A stretch of 64,000 nt of DNA from Minwuia thermotolerans (lineage in GTDB: Bacteria > Pseudomonadota > Alphaproteobacteria > Minwuiales > Minwuiaceae). This document shows positions 1-8,191 of this stretch, one piece after another. The DNA lies in the NCBI RefSeq assembly GCF_002924445.1, contig NZ_PIGG01000069.1:58377-122376 (forward strand), in the 5' to 3' direction. The translations under genes were made by a program, and so were the position numbers. Numbering within the stretch: position 1 is the stretch's first letter; the number at the start of each line of letters is the position of its first letter. The notes beneath the pieces were generated by a model that was not told the origin of the DNA, did not search any database, and saw only the letters and a list, made by a program, of their open reading frames with translations.

Positions 1-1475
1 ACGTCGACAAAGACCAGCAGGCCGGCCGCCATCACCGAGCTGCGGATGAAGGGCAGCACCACCTGCACGACGCCGCCGGAGAAGCTGCGGCCCAGGACGC
101 GGCTGGCATTCAGCAGGTTGGGCGGCATGCGGCCGACTCCCGTGACCAGGGCGCCATAGCCCACCGCCTGGAAGCGCACCAGACAGGCGAGCAGCACCAG
201 GGCGATGGTGCCCGTCAGATACCAGCCGCCAGGCAGGCCCAGACCCTCGACGAAGACGCTCGCGATGACATCGTCCACCGCCCCCGCGAAGGTGAGTACG
301 CCGATGGCGAGAATGGTGCCGGGAAAGGCGTAGCCGGTCGCCGCCAGCCCGGCCAGGATCCTGAGCGGGCGATTGCCCCGCCAGGTGACGGTGACCGCAA
401 GAATGGCTGAGCACAGCAGCACCAGCCCTGCGACCGCCGCCGCGACCCAGACCGAGTTCAGGGCCACGGCGAAGACCGTGGCGTAGTCGTCCAGCGAATG
501 GCCGCGCAACACGAAACCGGTCAGAATCGCAGCGGGAAAGACGAAGCCCAGCGTCACCGGTATCAGACAGGCCACGGCGCAGCCGACGGCCCGCCAGCCG
601 GTCAGCCGCCGGGGCCTCGGCGGAGTCACCCGCCGCCCCGAATCCGCATAGCGCCGCCGCGAGCGCGCATAGAGTTCCATCACCAGAAGTGTGACGACGA
701 AAAGCACGGCGACGATGGAGATCTGCGCCGCACCTGGCAGGCTGTTCATGCCCAGCCAGACATTGAAGATGCCGAGCGTGAGCGTCTCCAGCGCGAAATA
801 CTCGACCGTGCCGAAGTCGGAGATCGTCTCCATCAGCACCAGCGCCAGCCCAGCCGCCATCGCCGGCCGCGCCATGGGCAAGGCGACGGTGAGGAAGACT
901 TTGCGGTCATGCGCACGGGCCACGTCGTAGAGGGAGTCCGGCGTCATCCGGAAGGCGATCCGCGTCATCATGTAGACGTAAGGATAGAGCGTCGCGCCCA
1001 TCACCAGGATGGCGCCCCCCATGGAGCGGATCTCGGGGAACCAGTATTCACGCGACGTCCGCCAGCCGAACAGGTCCCTGAGCACGCCCTGCACCGGCCC
1101 GGCGTATTCCAGGAAGTCCGTATAGGTGTAGGCGACGATGTAGGCGGGCACCGCCGCCGGCAGCAGCAGCGCCCATTCCAGGACACGGCGTCCCGGAAAG
1201 CTGTAATGGGTGACGAACCAGGCGGCCCCCGCGCCGAAGGCCAGCGCCACCGCGCCGACCCCGGTCATCAGGATGATGGTATTGGCGACATAGGTCGGCA
1301 GCACCGTCTGGAGCAGGTGCGGCCAGAGACCTTCGCTGTCCTGCGCGGCAGCGAAGAACACGGCCAGGATCGGACCCAGAAGGACTCCCGCCAGCAGGAT
1401 CACCAGCAGGGTCGAAGGGCGCAGCAGCCACCCGCCTGCACGCGGCGGCGCGGCGGCTGCGTCGGCCGCTACCAT
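1..1475 (-). CDS. fbpB: Ferric iron ABC transporter permease (FbpB/SfuB type), partial at left edge
   Basis: Inner-membrane permease that would pass Fe(3+) delivered by the periplasmic binding protein encoded just upstream. The frame starts at an ATG at 1475 whose sequence overlaps the TAG stop of the preceding gene (ATGGTAG), so the two are translationally coupled. The first residues (MVAADAAAAPPR) lead straight into a hydrophobic helix. About 491 codons are present. Near the window edge the frame reads LPFIRSSVMAAGLLVFVDV, which resembles the second EAA-loop/membrane region of fused two-domain iron permeases (usually about 550 residues), so perhaps 60 residues are missing. The family call is from recognition of this pattern and from the neighbour. 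Confidence 0.85.
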   Translation of the reverse strand, partial: MVAADAAAAPPRAGGWLLRPSTLLVILLAGVLLGPILAVFFAAAQDSEGLWPHLLQTVLPTYVANTIILMTGVGAVALAFGAGAAWFVTHYSFPGRRVLEWALLLPAAVPAYIVAYTYTDFLEYAGPVQGVLRDLFGWRTSREYWFPEIRSMGGAILVMGATLYPYVYMMTRIAFRMTPDSLYDVARAHDRKVFLTVALPMARPAMAAGLALVLMETISDFGTVEYFALETLTLGIFNVWLGMNSLPGAAQISIVAVLFVVTLLVMELYARSRRRYADSGRRVTPPRPRRLTGWRAVGCAVACLIPVTLGFVFPAAILTGFVLRGHSLDDYATVFAVALNSVWVAAAVAGLVLLCSAILAVTVTWRGNRPLRILAGLAATGYAFPGTILAIGVLTFAGAVDDVIASVFVEGLGLPGGWYLTGTIALVLLACLVRFQAVGYGALVTGVGRMPPNLLNASRVLGRSFSGGVVQVVLPFIRSSVMAAGLLVFVD

Positions 1476-2539
1476 CCGACCCTGTCGATGATCTTCTGGG
1501 CTTCCGGCGCCAGCTCCGCGATGCGGTAGATGGGCAGTTCGTCGGCCTTGAATGCGCCCCACTCCGCCAGCGACGCCGGGGTCTCGACCGCCGGGTTCAC
1601 CGGATACTCGGTATTGACCTCGGCATAGAGCCGCTGCGCCTCGGGGCTGGTCAGGAATTCGAGGAAGCGGACGGCGTCGGCCTTGTTGTCGGCGTGTTTC
1701 GCGACACCCCCGCCGGAGATGTTGACGTGGCTGCCGCGGTCCTCCTGGTTGGTGAAGACAAGCTGCACCGATTCCGCCCATTCACGATGCTCGGGCGTCT
1801 CGGAGGACTTCAGCTTGCCATAGTAATAGTGGTTGATGATGGCGACGTCGCACTCGCCTTCGTGAATCGCCTTGATCTGGGCGCGGTCGTTCCCCTGCGG
1901 ACGGCGCGCCAGATTGGCGACCAGGCCCTCGGCCCATGCCTCGGCCTTGTCGACGCCGTGCGCGGCGATCAATGAGGCCAGCAGGGCGCGGTTGTAGACG
2001 TGGCTGCCGGGCCGGGAGCAGATCCGGCCCTCCCATTTCGGGTCGGCGAGATCCTCGATCCGGGTGATGGCGCCCGGCTCGACCCGCTCCCTGGAAACCG
2101 CGACCACCCGCGTGCGGATGGACAGGCCGAACCAGCGGCCCTCCGGATCGCGCAGATGCGCCGGTATGTTCTCTTCCAGCACGTCGGAATCGACCTTCGC
2201 CAGCAGGTCCTTGTCCGCGTAGACGCCCAGCCGGCCGATATCGACCGTCAGCACCAGGTCGGCGGGGCTGCGTTCGCCCTCCACCAGAAGACGCTGGGCC
2301 AGGCCCTTGGAGGCGTAGACGACGTTCACTTTCACATCCGTCTGCTCCGTGAACGCGTCGATGAAGGGCTGAATCAGGAAGGGCTGGCGGTGGGAGTAGA
2401 TGTCCAGTTCCCCTTCCGCTGCCGAAAGATCGCCGGCGGCCAGCGTGGCGGCGGCGAGAACGCCGGCGCCAAGCGCGAAAGCACGGACGCGCGCGGCCGC
2501 GGGCCGGCCGCCATGACGGACAGCATTGAACGCTTGCAT
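1469..2539 (-). CDS. fbpA: Fe(3+) ABC transporter substrate-binding protein (internal start of the fused ORF)
   Basis: Alternative product of the same frame, starting at the ATG at 2539 (residue 330 of the long ORF), 356 residues, the usual size for FbpA/FutA-type proteins. The first 41 residues form a signal peptide: MQAFNAVRHGG, a basic stretch, a hydrophobic core (AFALGAGVLAAATLAAG) and an Ala-x-Ala type cut site near SAAEG. GGGGAGGA lies five bases upstream. The mature part has the family opening (LDIYSHRQPFLIQPFIDAF) and the tyrosine motif HYYYGKL. It would capture ferric iron in the periplasm and feed the permease encoded next. I think this is the start used for the functional binding protein; whether the long form is also made is open. 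Confidence 0.75.
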   Translation of the reverse strand: MQAFNAVRHGGRPAAARVRAFALGAGVLAAATLAAGDLSAAEGELDIYSHRQPFLIQPFIDAFTEQTDVKVNVVYASKGLAQRLLVEGERSPADLVLTVDIGRLGVYADKDLLAKVDSDVLEENIPAHLRDPEGRWFGLSIRTRVVAVSRERVEPGAITRIEDLADPKWEGRICSRPGSHVYNRALLASLIAAHGVDKAEAWAEGLVANLARRPQGNDRAQIKAIHEGECDVAIINHYYYGKLKSSETPEHREWAESVQLVFTNQEDRGSHVNISGGGVAKHADNKADAVRFLEFLTSPEAQRLYAEVNTEYPVNPAVETPASLAEWGAFKADELPIYRIAELAPEAQKIIDRVGW

Positions 2540-3526
2540 GAATGTCCTCCCCAGGAATCGGATGGGCGGTACGCGCCGGAAAGCCTGTGCGGCAAGCCGC
2601 ACCGGTCCGACATAGAGGTTGTAGAGCGAGTTGGCGTCGTGGCCCGGCGCCGCAGCCACACCGAAGCGCAGTTCCTCGCCGCGCTGCGAGACGACCAGAC
2701 TGCCGCCGATCCAGTCCCAGACCGCCAGCGCGGCGCCGAAGTTCCGGTCGTGATGACGCGCGGCAAGGGAATGATGAATCTGGTGCTGCGCCGGCGAGAT
2801 CAGGAAGCGTTCCAGCCGCCGGCCATAGCGGATCGGCACATGCGAATGGCGCAGGTTCGAACCGGCGACATTGAAGGCGAAGACCAGCGCATTGGCGCCA
2901 AGCACGGTGACCAGATCGACGCGGCTATCGACGAAGAAGACGAAACCAGCGATCACCAGGCCCTGCACGGCGGCGCTGCGCAGGGCGAAGAGGACGCCCT
3001 CGACCGGATGCGTGCGGTAGACGGTCAGCGGCGTCAGCACTTCGGCGGTGTGGTGGACCGCGTGGAACGGCCAGAGCAGCGGCGAACGGTGCATCATCCG
3101 GTGTACGGCATAGCGCGAGAAGTCGTCGGCGAGGAACAGCACGACGGAGAACAGCGCCGCCACCGCCCAGGCCGGCATCTCCGGCGAGGGCGACGCCGGC
3201 ATCCCTGCCCAGCCGTGCAGCCAGAGATAGAGCGCCGAGGCGACGGTCATGTGCGTGATCAGCCGCGGCGCGATCAGCATCATCGCCGCGCGATTGATGA
3301 AGACGATCAGATAGTCCGCGCGCGCCGAGCGCGAGAACCAGATGCGTCGGTCGAAGGCGCGGACCAGCCCTGCGCGCAGGCCCTGACGCCAGCCGCCGGC
3401 GGCCAGAACGGACGCGGCCAGCGCGATGACGAGCGCGCTGGCCAGGTAGCCGAGGAAGACCCGCTTCTGCGGATTGACGAACGCATCCGCAATGGAGCCC
3501 AGATAGTCGATCAGGATCGCCAGCAT
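1469..3526 (-). CDS. Single ORF: sterol desaturase/fatty acid hydroxylase-like domain joined to ferric-iron binding protein
   Basis: One uninterrupted 685-codon frame. Residues 1-329 are a membrane-bound di-iron hydroxylase of the sterol desaturase superfamily: several hydrophobic helices and the histidine clusters HRMMH (142-146), HAVHH (155-159), RHSH (226-229) and HQIHH (248-252). Residues from about 371 on match FbpA-type Fe(3+)-binding proteins (LDIYSHRQPFL near the start, HYYYGKL with the iron-ligand tyrosines later). Residues 330-370 look like a signal peptide of their own, beginning at Met330, which is preceded by a perfect ribosome site. The ORF may thus give a fusion, or mark two genes with the stop between them lost. 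It follows the DUF4856 gene by 69 bases and overlaps the permease. The hydroxylase substrate cannot be told. Confidence 0.8.
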   Translation of the reverse strand: MLAILIDYLGSIADAFVNPQKRVFLGYLASALVIALAASVLAAGGWRQGLRAGLVRAFDRRIWFSRSARADYLIVFINRAAMMLIAPRLITHMTVASALYLWLHGWAGMPASPSPEMPAWAVAALFSVVLFLADDFSRYAVHRMMHRSPLLWPFHAVHHTAEVLTPLTVYRTHPVEGVLFALRSAAVQGLVIAGFVFFVDSRVDLVTVLGANALVFAFNVAGSNLRHSHVPIRYGRRLERFLISPAQHQIHHSLAARHHDRNFGAALAVWDWIGGSLVVSQRGEELRFGVAAAPGHDANSLYNLYVGPVRLAAQAFRRVPPIRFLGRTFMQAFNAVRHGGRPAAARVRAFALGAGVLAAATLAAGDLSAAEGELDIYSHRQPFLIQPFIDAFTEQTDVKVNVVYASKGLAQRLLVEGERSPADLVLTVDIGRLGVYADKDLLAKVDSDVLEENIPAHLRDPEGRWFGLSIRTRVVAVSRERVEPGAITRIEDLADPKWEGRICSRPGSHVYNRALLASLIAAHGVDKAEAWAEGLVANLARRPQGNDRAQIKAIHEGECDVAIINHYYYGKLKSSETPEHREWAESVQLVFTNQEDRGSHVNISGGGVAKHADNKADAVRFLEFLTSPEAQRLYAEVNTEYPVNPAVETPASLAEWGAFKADELPIYRIAELAPEAQKIIDRVGW
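2545..2552 (-). promoter_or_regulatory. Internal Shine-Dalgarno for the binding-protein start
   Basis: On the minus strand GGGGAGGA sits five bases before the ATG at 2539, inside the long fused frame. It is as good as any ribosome site in the window and argues that translation starts here independently of the upstream desaturase part. Confidence 0.7.
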
Positions 3527-3595
3527 GGCCCCCTCGTCGAGCGCCGGTGCCGCGGGGCGCGGGCGGGCCGGACCGCCGCGTCCCGCGTTCCGCGT

Positions 3596-4984
3596 TCAGT
3601 CGTTCTCGGCGCTGGCGCCATTGCCGAGCTGGCCGGCCAGCGACTTGATGTCCGCCATCATGTCGTTGCTGCGCGCCTCGACGCCGAACTCGTCGACCAT
3701 CAGCTTCTGGATCTTCAGCATGTGCAGCATGTACTCGCCCATCTCCGGCGCCTGGCCCTTGAGGTAGTTGCCGTCGCTGTCGACGTCGACGACCTGGCTC
3801 GAGTTCAGCAGCCACGGGCCGAAACCGATCAGGCGGTTCATCCGTACGGCGGTTTCGCCCAGGTTCTCGCGGCCGGTCTGCAGCGCCAGCGAGAAACCCT
3901 TCAGTTCGCCCCAGTGCTTGACGTAGTTGCCGAAGGCCTCGTCGGTCTCGCCCTTGGCGTCCATGATGATCTTCAGCTTGCCCAGATCCTTGTAGACCGA
4001 GCCGGCATATTTGAAGACGGCCTCGGCCAGCACCTTCGACCACAGGTCATCGATGGTCGCGGCATGGGCCTTCAACTCGGTGCGCTGGGCGTCGGTCAGC
4101 TTCTCGCCGCCAGCGGCGGTGATCAGCTTCCGTCCCTCCAGGAACGCACCGACGATGCCGTGCAGGTACTCGGTCTTGCCGCCCTTGTCGAAACCGGCGG
4201 CGTAATAGGCCGGCCCGAAGGTCATTTCGGTGCGGAGGTCGACCTTGCCGTCGCCATTGTGGTCGGCGGCGGCCAGCGCCTCCGGATTCTGCTTGGCGAT
4301 GTCGTAGACCTGCGCCGGCGTCAGGTTCATGGCGTGGGCGGGCGCGCCGAAATAGCCGAAGGCCTCGTCCCAGCTGTGTTCCTTGCCGGTATAGGCCGCG
4401 CCATCGCTGTAGGGCTTGTCGTTCGGCTTCTTGTCCGCCTCCAGGTTCTCGTCGAGATAGCCGTCGACGGCCTGGTTGTAGTTCATCGCGCCCATGATGA
4501 ACTTGGAGATCAGCTGCGCGTAGTCGTAGCCGTTGGTCAGATCCACGCCGTTGCCGCCGGCGGCCTTGCCGATCCAGAAGCTGACGACCTCCGGACCGGT
4601 CAGCGCATTGGGCCAGCCCAGGATGGCGCCCTTGTAGGTCTTGCCGGCGATGTTCTTGTCGCCGCTGATTTCGTCGACGGTCGACTGCAGGATCGGGAAA
4701 CCGTCCTTCGAGGCCGGCGCGATGATCGCGCGGCCCGGCCCCTTGCCTTCGTAGTAGCTCAGCATCTCCTCGGCGCTGGCGCCTTTGCCGGCCAGCTTCT
4801 TCAGCGAGTCGTGCAGCACGTTGCGCGCCGCCTGCCCGGTGTAGGCCACCGAATGCGTCTTGTCGCCCGAGTACCCCTTCACCGTTACCGGGAAGCCGGC
4901 ATAGACGCCCTCCTCGGCCTGCGACGCCGTCGTCAGCGCGGCAATGGCAATAGCAGCGGCGGCGATTTTCGAAGCGTGCTTCAT
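3596..4984 (-). CDS. DUF4856 domain-containing secreted protein, first gene of iron operon
   Basis: A 462-residue exported protein. The start at 4984 was chosen because AAGGA precedes it and it opens with a clean signal peptide (MKHASKIAAAAIAIAALTTASQA); an in-frame start 36 codons upstream has no such support and would run through the operator region. The body matches what I recall of DUF4856 (GFPVTVKGYSG early, HWGELKGFSLALQ late). DHNGDGKVD and DVDSDGN look like calcium-loop sequences. It heads an operon with the ferric binding protein and permease and lies behind an iron-box-like palindrome, so a role in iron capture or handling is a reasonable inference. No enzyme motif was seen. Confidence 0.75.
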   Translation of the reverse strand: MKHASKIAAAAIAIAALTTASQAEEGVYAGFPVTVKGYSGDKTHSVAYTGQAARNVLHDSLKKLAGKGASAEEMLSYYEGKGPGRAIIAPASKDGFPILQSTVDEISGDKNIAGKTYKGAILGWPNALTGPEVVSFWIGKAAGGNGVDLTNGYDYAQLISKFIMGAMNYNQAVDGYLDENLEADKKPNDKPYSDGAAYTGKEHSWDEAFGYFGAPAHAMNLTPAQVYDIAKQNPEALAAADHNGDGKVDLRTEMTFGPAYYAAGFDKGGKTEYLHGIVGAFLEGRKLITAAGGEKLTDAQRTELKAHAATIDDLWSKVLAEAVFKYAGSVYKDLGKLKIIMDAKGETDEAFGNYVKHWGELKGFSLALQTGRENLGETAVRMNRLIGFGPWLLNSSQVVDVDSDGNYLKGQAPEMGEYMLHMLKIQKLMVDEFGVEARSNDMMADIKSLAGQLGNGASAEND

Positions 4985-5058
4985 TGGATCCTTCCCCTGA
5001 ACATCCGATAGCGTGCGATTGCCTCTCAATAGCGCCAATGCCGTCCGAGAGCAATACG

Positions 5059-5077
5059 AATGAAAATCACTTTCATT
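5059..5077. promoter_or_regulatory. Iron-box-like palindrome (Fur or RirA/IRO type)
   Basis: AATGAAAATCACTTTCATT is an inverted repeat with 7-bp arms and a 5-bp centre. It contains TGA-N9-TCA, the core described for the alphaproteobacterial RirA iron-responsive operator, and also resembles a Fur box. It lies 75 bases upstream of the DUF4856 start, the first gene of the ferric uptake operon, and about 100 bases upstream of the divergent EamA gene. AT-rich sequence in this GC-rich chromosome makes chance occurrence less likely. Which regulator binds cannot be decided here. Confidence 0.6.
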
Positions 5078-5177
5078 GTCAGAATGCCGCATCGCGAATC
5101 AGCCATGCGGCCGGTTCATGGGGGCGGCCGGACATTCCGGCTTGGCGAGCAGCCCGTTGCCGCTACAGTCCCCGCCC

Positions 5178-6098
5178 ATGTCCGTTACCGCCCTCACGGA
5201 AGAACGCGGCCGCGCCTTCAGCCTGTTCATGTTCGTCATGCTGGTTCTGGTCTGGGGCCTGCTCTGGCCGGCGATGAAGGTCGCCGTCGCCGAGATCCCG
5301 GTGCTCAGTTTCCGCGCCATCAGCTCGGTGCTGGCGGTGATCTCGATGGTGATCGTGACCAGGGCCGCCGGCTACAGCCTCAAGGTGCCCAGGGGCTCCT
5401 GGCGGCCCCTGATGATCGCCGGCATCTTCAATGTCGGCGCCTGGCTGCTGCTGTCGGCCATCGGCGTCACGCTGATCGGCGCCGGACGGGCGGCGCTGAT
5501 CGCCTACACCATGCCGGTCTGGGCCTTCCTGTTGGGCATACCGATGCTGGGCGAACGGGTCACCCGCTGGCGGCTGGCGGGACTGGCGCTCGCCATGATC
5601 GGCCTGCTGGTCCTGATCGGCGACGACATCACCAGCTTCGGCGAGACGCCCGTGGGCGTCCTGGTCATGATCGGCGCCGCCTGGTGCTTCGCCTTCGGCA
5701 CTGTCTGGCAGAAACGCACCGACTACGGCATGCCCCACATGTCGGTGATCACATGGCAGCTCGTCTTCGGCGCCGCGCCCATCGTGGTCATGGCCCTGCC
5801 CGAACTGCCCCACCTGAAGCCGGTATCCTGGCAGGCCGTCGGCGCGACGCTCTACGCCGGGATGATCGCGCAGGTCTTCGGCGTCGCTACCTATCTGTGG
5901 CTGGTCAAGCGGTTGCCGGTGAAGACCTCGTCGCTGTCCATGCTGCTGGTGCCGCTGGTCGGCCTCGGCTCGGCGGCCCTGCTGCTGGGCGAGCGGCTGG
6001 GCTGGACGGAGATCGTCGCGGCCCTGTTCATCTTCGCCGCTATCGGCACCGCCTTTCCCAAGGATGCGCCGCAGCCGCCGGCTGCGCCGCGGCGCTGA
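5178..6098 (+). CDS. EamA/DMT-family transporter
   Basis: A 306-residue integral membrane protein of the drug/metabolite transporter superfamily. About ten hydrophobic helices are visible, with the two EamA halves (LVWGLLWPAMKVAV near the start; FGVATYLWLVKRLPVKTSSLSMLLVPLVG in the second half). The start at 5178 (MSVTALTEERG) puts the first helix about 15 residues in. An in-frame start at 5076 would add 34 polar residues overlapping the iron-box region and is less likely. It is divergent from the iron operon and might share the operator, but this is only position-based. The substrate is unknown; family members export amino acids, nucleosides or drugs. Confidence 0.85.
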   Translation: MSVTALTEERGRAFSLFMFVMLVLVWGLLWPAMKVAVAEIPVLSFRAISSVLAVISMVIVTRAAGYSLKVPRGSWRPLMIAGIFNVGAWLLLSAIGVTLIGAGRAALIAYTMPVWAFLLGIPMLGERVTRWRLAGLALAMIGLLVLIGDDITSFGETPVGVLVMIGAAWCFAFGTVWQKRTDYGMPHMSVITWQLVFGAAPIVVMALPELPHLKPVSWQAVGATLYAGMIAQVFGVATYLWLVKRLPVKTSSLSMLLVPLVGLGSAALLLGERLGWTEIVAALFIFAAIGTAFPKDAPQPPAAPRR

Positions 6099-6101
6099 TC
6101 C

Positions 6102-6914
6102 TCAGCCCCGCCCCTTCATCAGCGCGCTGATTTCGGGATAGCCGGGCTTCGCCGAAGCGAATTCAAAACTGCCGCGCTCCATGACCTCCTCGGCCGCGCC
6201 GACGAGACCGCGCAGCGCAGCCAGTGCGAAGGCGGAGCCCAGGCTGATCCGCGCCGCGCCCGCCTCGGCAATCGCAGCGACCGTCAGTCCCGGCGAAGCC
6301 AGCACGTTCACCGGCCTGTCGACGGCGGAGATGACGTTGCGGACCGTCTCGATGTCACGCAGGCCGGGGGCGTAGAGCACATCGGCCCCGGCCTCGGCGA
6401 AGGCGTTCAGCCGGCGGATGGTGTCGTCCGGATCCCGCCGGCCATAGAGAAAATTCTCCGCCCGCGCAGTCAGCACCAGCCCGCCGGCCTGGCGCGCCGC
6501 CTCGGCCGCAGCCGCCACACGTTCGACCGCCAGTTCGAATGGGACGATCGGGTTCGCGTGATCGCCCGTCGTGTCCTCGATGGAGCAGCCGGCGAGACCG
6601 GCCTCGACGGCCTGCCGCACCGTCTCCGCGCAGTCCTCCGGCGTCGGGCCGAAGCCATTTTCCAGATCGCCGTTGACGGGCAGATCGGTGGCTTCCGCGA
6701 TCAGGCGCGCATGGGCGATGGCTTCAGCGCGGCTGACCGCACCTTCCGCGTCGCGCCGCCCGAGGCTGAAGGCCAGACCGGCGCTGGTAGTCGCCAGCGC
6801 CGGGAATCCCATGCTCTCCAGAATTCGGGTCGAACCGATATCCCAGGGGTTGGGCATGACGAAGGGCTGCCCCTTCACGTGGAGTTTCAGGAAGCCGTCC
6901 GATATCGCCGTCAT
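6102..6914 (-). CDS. Isocitrate lyase/PEP mutase family protein
   Basis: A 270-residue soluble TIM-barrel enzyme of the PEP mutase/isocitrate lyase superfamily. Recognised by the N-terminal NPWDIGSTRILESMGFPAL, ATTSAGLAFSLGRRD, the acidic metal-binding region VNGDLENGFG and the IEDTTGD motif. Members of this subgroup cleave or form C-C or C-P bonds next to a carboxylate (oxaloacetate decarboxylase, 2-methylisocitrate lyase, phosphonopyruvate-type reactions). The catalytic loop that separates lyases from mutases (KKCGH in lyases) is not seen, so I would not name a reaction. It is convergent with the EamA gene, only 3 bases apart. Confidence 0.8.
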   Translation of the reverse strand: MTAISDGFLKLHVKGQPFVMPNPWDIGSTRILESMGFPALATTSAGLAFSLGRRDAEGAVSRAEAIAHARLIAEATDLPVNGDLENGFGPTPEDCAETVRQAVEAGLAGCSIEDTTGDHANPIVPFELAVERVAAAAEAARQAGGLVLTARAENFLYGRRDPDDTIRRLNAFAEAGADVLYAPGLRDIETVRNVISAVDRPVNVLASPGLTVAAIAEAGAARISLGSAFALAALRGLVGAAEEVMERGSFEFASAKPGYPEISALMKGRG

Positions 6915-7083
6915 GGCCTGTCTCCTTCGCCGGGCGGCCAGGAATTCCGCCCCCGTCCCGTACCTCGAAAACTAGCGGCAAAGGCCGGCAGGGCAATCGA
7001 TTCCGAGTCTGGACTTGCGCCCGATGCCGACGATGCCAAATGGCGCAAGGAAACCGGTCGAGACAAGATTGGAGCAACAACCG

Positions 7084-7314
7084 ATGTCCCGCCTCGCCCG
7101 CACCGTCGTGCACGAATATGGCTGGATTCACACGGGTCTGGGATTGTTCGGCAATATCAACTTCCTCGCCGGCAGCGTACTCTTCCTGCCGCAGTTCGAG
7201 CAGTGGAAGACGCTGGGCGCCTGGCTGTTCATCGTCGGCGCCGCCTTCATGATGCTGGGCGCCATCGGCGATTTCCTCGTCAAGGTCTACGAGAAGCGCA
7301 ATGGCGATCGGTAG
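7084..7314 (+). CDS. YrhK-like small membrane protein
   Basis: A 76-residue protein with two predicted membrane helices. The start at 7084 follows GAGCAA and gives the family-typical opening (MSRLARTVVHEYGWIHTGLGLFGN). The second helix reads TLGAWLFIVGAAFMMLGAIGDF. Homologues are annotated as YrhK domain proteins, whose function I do not know. A start 23 codons upstream is possible but would add a non-conserved arginine-rich leader. An imperfect inverted repeat between 7317 and 7344 could end transcription of this and the convergent SDR gene. Confidence 0.7.
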   Translation: MSRLARTVVHEYGWIHTGLGLFGNINFLAGSVLFLPQFEQWKTLGAWLFIVGAAFMMLGAIGDFLVKVYEKRNGDR

Positions 7315-7352
7315 GCGGGACGTCCGATCCCGGACCGGACGCCCCCACATCC

Positions 7353-8126
7353 TCAGAAGCCGATATGGCTGCCGCCGTCGATGGTCAGGTGCTGACCGGT
7401 GATGTAGCTCGCCCCGTCCGAGAGCAGGAAGCAGACGGGCACGGCGACCTCCTCGGGCGTCGAGAAGCGCTGCAGCGGGATGCTGGCCATGTACTGGTCG
7501 CGGAACTTCTCGCCGCGGATCGTCTCGGTCATCGGCGTCTCGACCAGTCCGAAGCAGACCGAGTTGACGTTGAGATCGTGGCGGCCCCATTCGCGCGCCG
7601 CGCTCATCGTGAGACCGAGCACGCCCGACTTGGCCGCGCCGTAGTTGATCTGCCCGATGGTGCCGCGCCGTCCGGCGATAGAGGAAACGTTGACGATCCG
7701 GCCCGGCTCCTTGTCGCCGTCCTTGCGCCGCTCGATGATGTGGCGGCCCACCGCCTGCAGGCAGAGGTAGACGCCGGTCAGGTTGACGTCGATCACCTCC
7801 TGCCAGGTCTGCAGCGGCATCTTGTGGATCATCGCCGCGCGCACGATCCCGGCATTGTTCACCAGGCCGTGGACGGCGCCCGCCTGCTTGACCGTATCGT
7901 TGACCATCTGCTCGACGAAGCCGGCATCGGCGACCGACCCGACATGTGAGATCGTGTCATCCCGCCCGATCAGATCGACGGTCTCCGCCAGTCCGTCGGC
8001 ATTCATGTCGTTGATTGCCAGGCGCGCGCCCAGCGAGGCCGCCTGGAGCGCCACCGCGCGGCCGATTCCCTGCGCCGCGCCTGTCACCAGCACAGTGCGG
8101 CCTTCCATCCCCATCGGATTGTTCAT
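7353..8126 (-). CDS. SDR-family NAD(P)-dependent oxidoreductase (FabG-like)
   Basis: A 257-residue classical short-chain dehydrogenase/reductase. It has the dinucleotide glycine motif TGAAQGIG near residue 13, the NNAG motif, catalytic Ser in NVSSIAGRRG, Tyr and Lys in YGAAK, and the C-terminal GQHLTIDGG typical of 3-oxoacyl reductase-like SDRs. The start at 8126 has GGGAGGAT nine bases before it; a start seven codons earlier lacks one. The substrate cannot be told and the neighbours do not point to a pathway. Confidence 0.85.
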   Translation of the reverse strand: MNNPMGMEGRTVLVTGAAQGIGRAVALQAASLGARLAINDMNADGLAETVDLIGRDDTISHVGSVADAGFVEQMVNDTVKQAGAVHGLVNNAGIVRAAMIHKMPLQTWQEVIDVNLTGVYLCLQAVGRHIIERRKDGDKEPGRIVNVSSIAGRRGTIGQINYGAAKSGVLGLTMSAAREWGRHDLNVNSVCFGLVETPMTETIRGEKFRDQYMASIPLQRFSTPEEVAVPVCFLLSDGASYITGQHLTIDGGSHIGF

Positions 8127-8191
8127 CGGATATCCTCCCCATTGCAAAATCAGGGGCAGGATAGAGCAGCCGCGTGAAACCGATAAAGGCT

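Noticed and set aside
2000..5011. 1003-codon open frame on the plus strand
   Set aside because: It is antisense to the DUF4856 and fused iron genes. Its product is Arg/Gln/Asp/Val-rich without any domain. Strong third-position GC bias keeps the opposite frame open.
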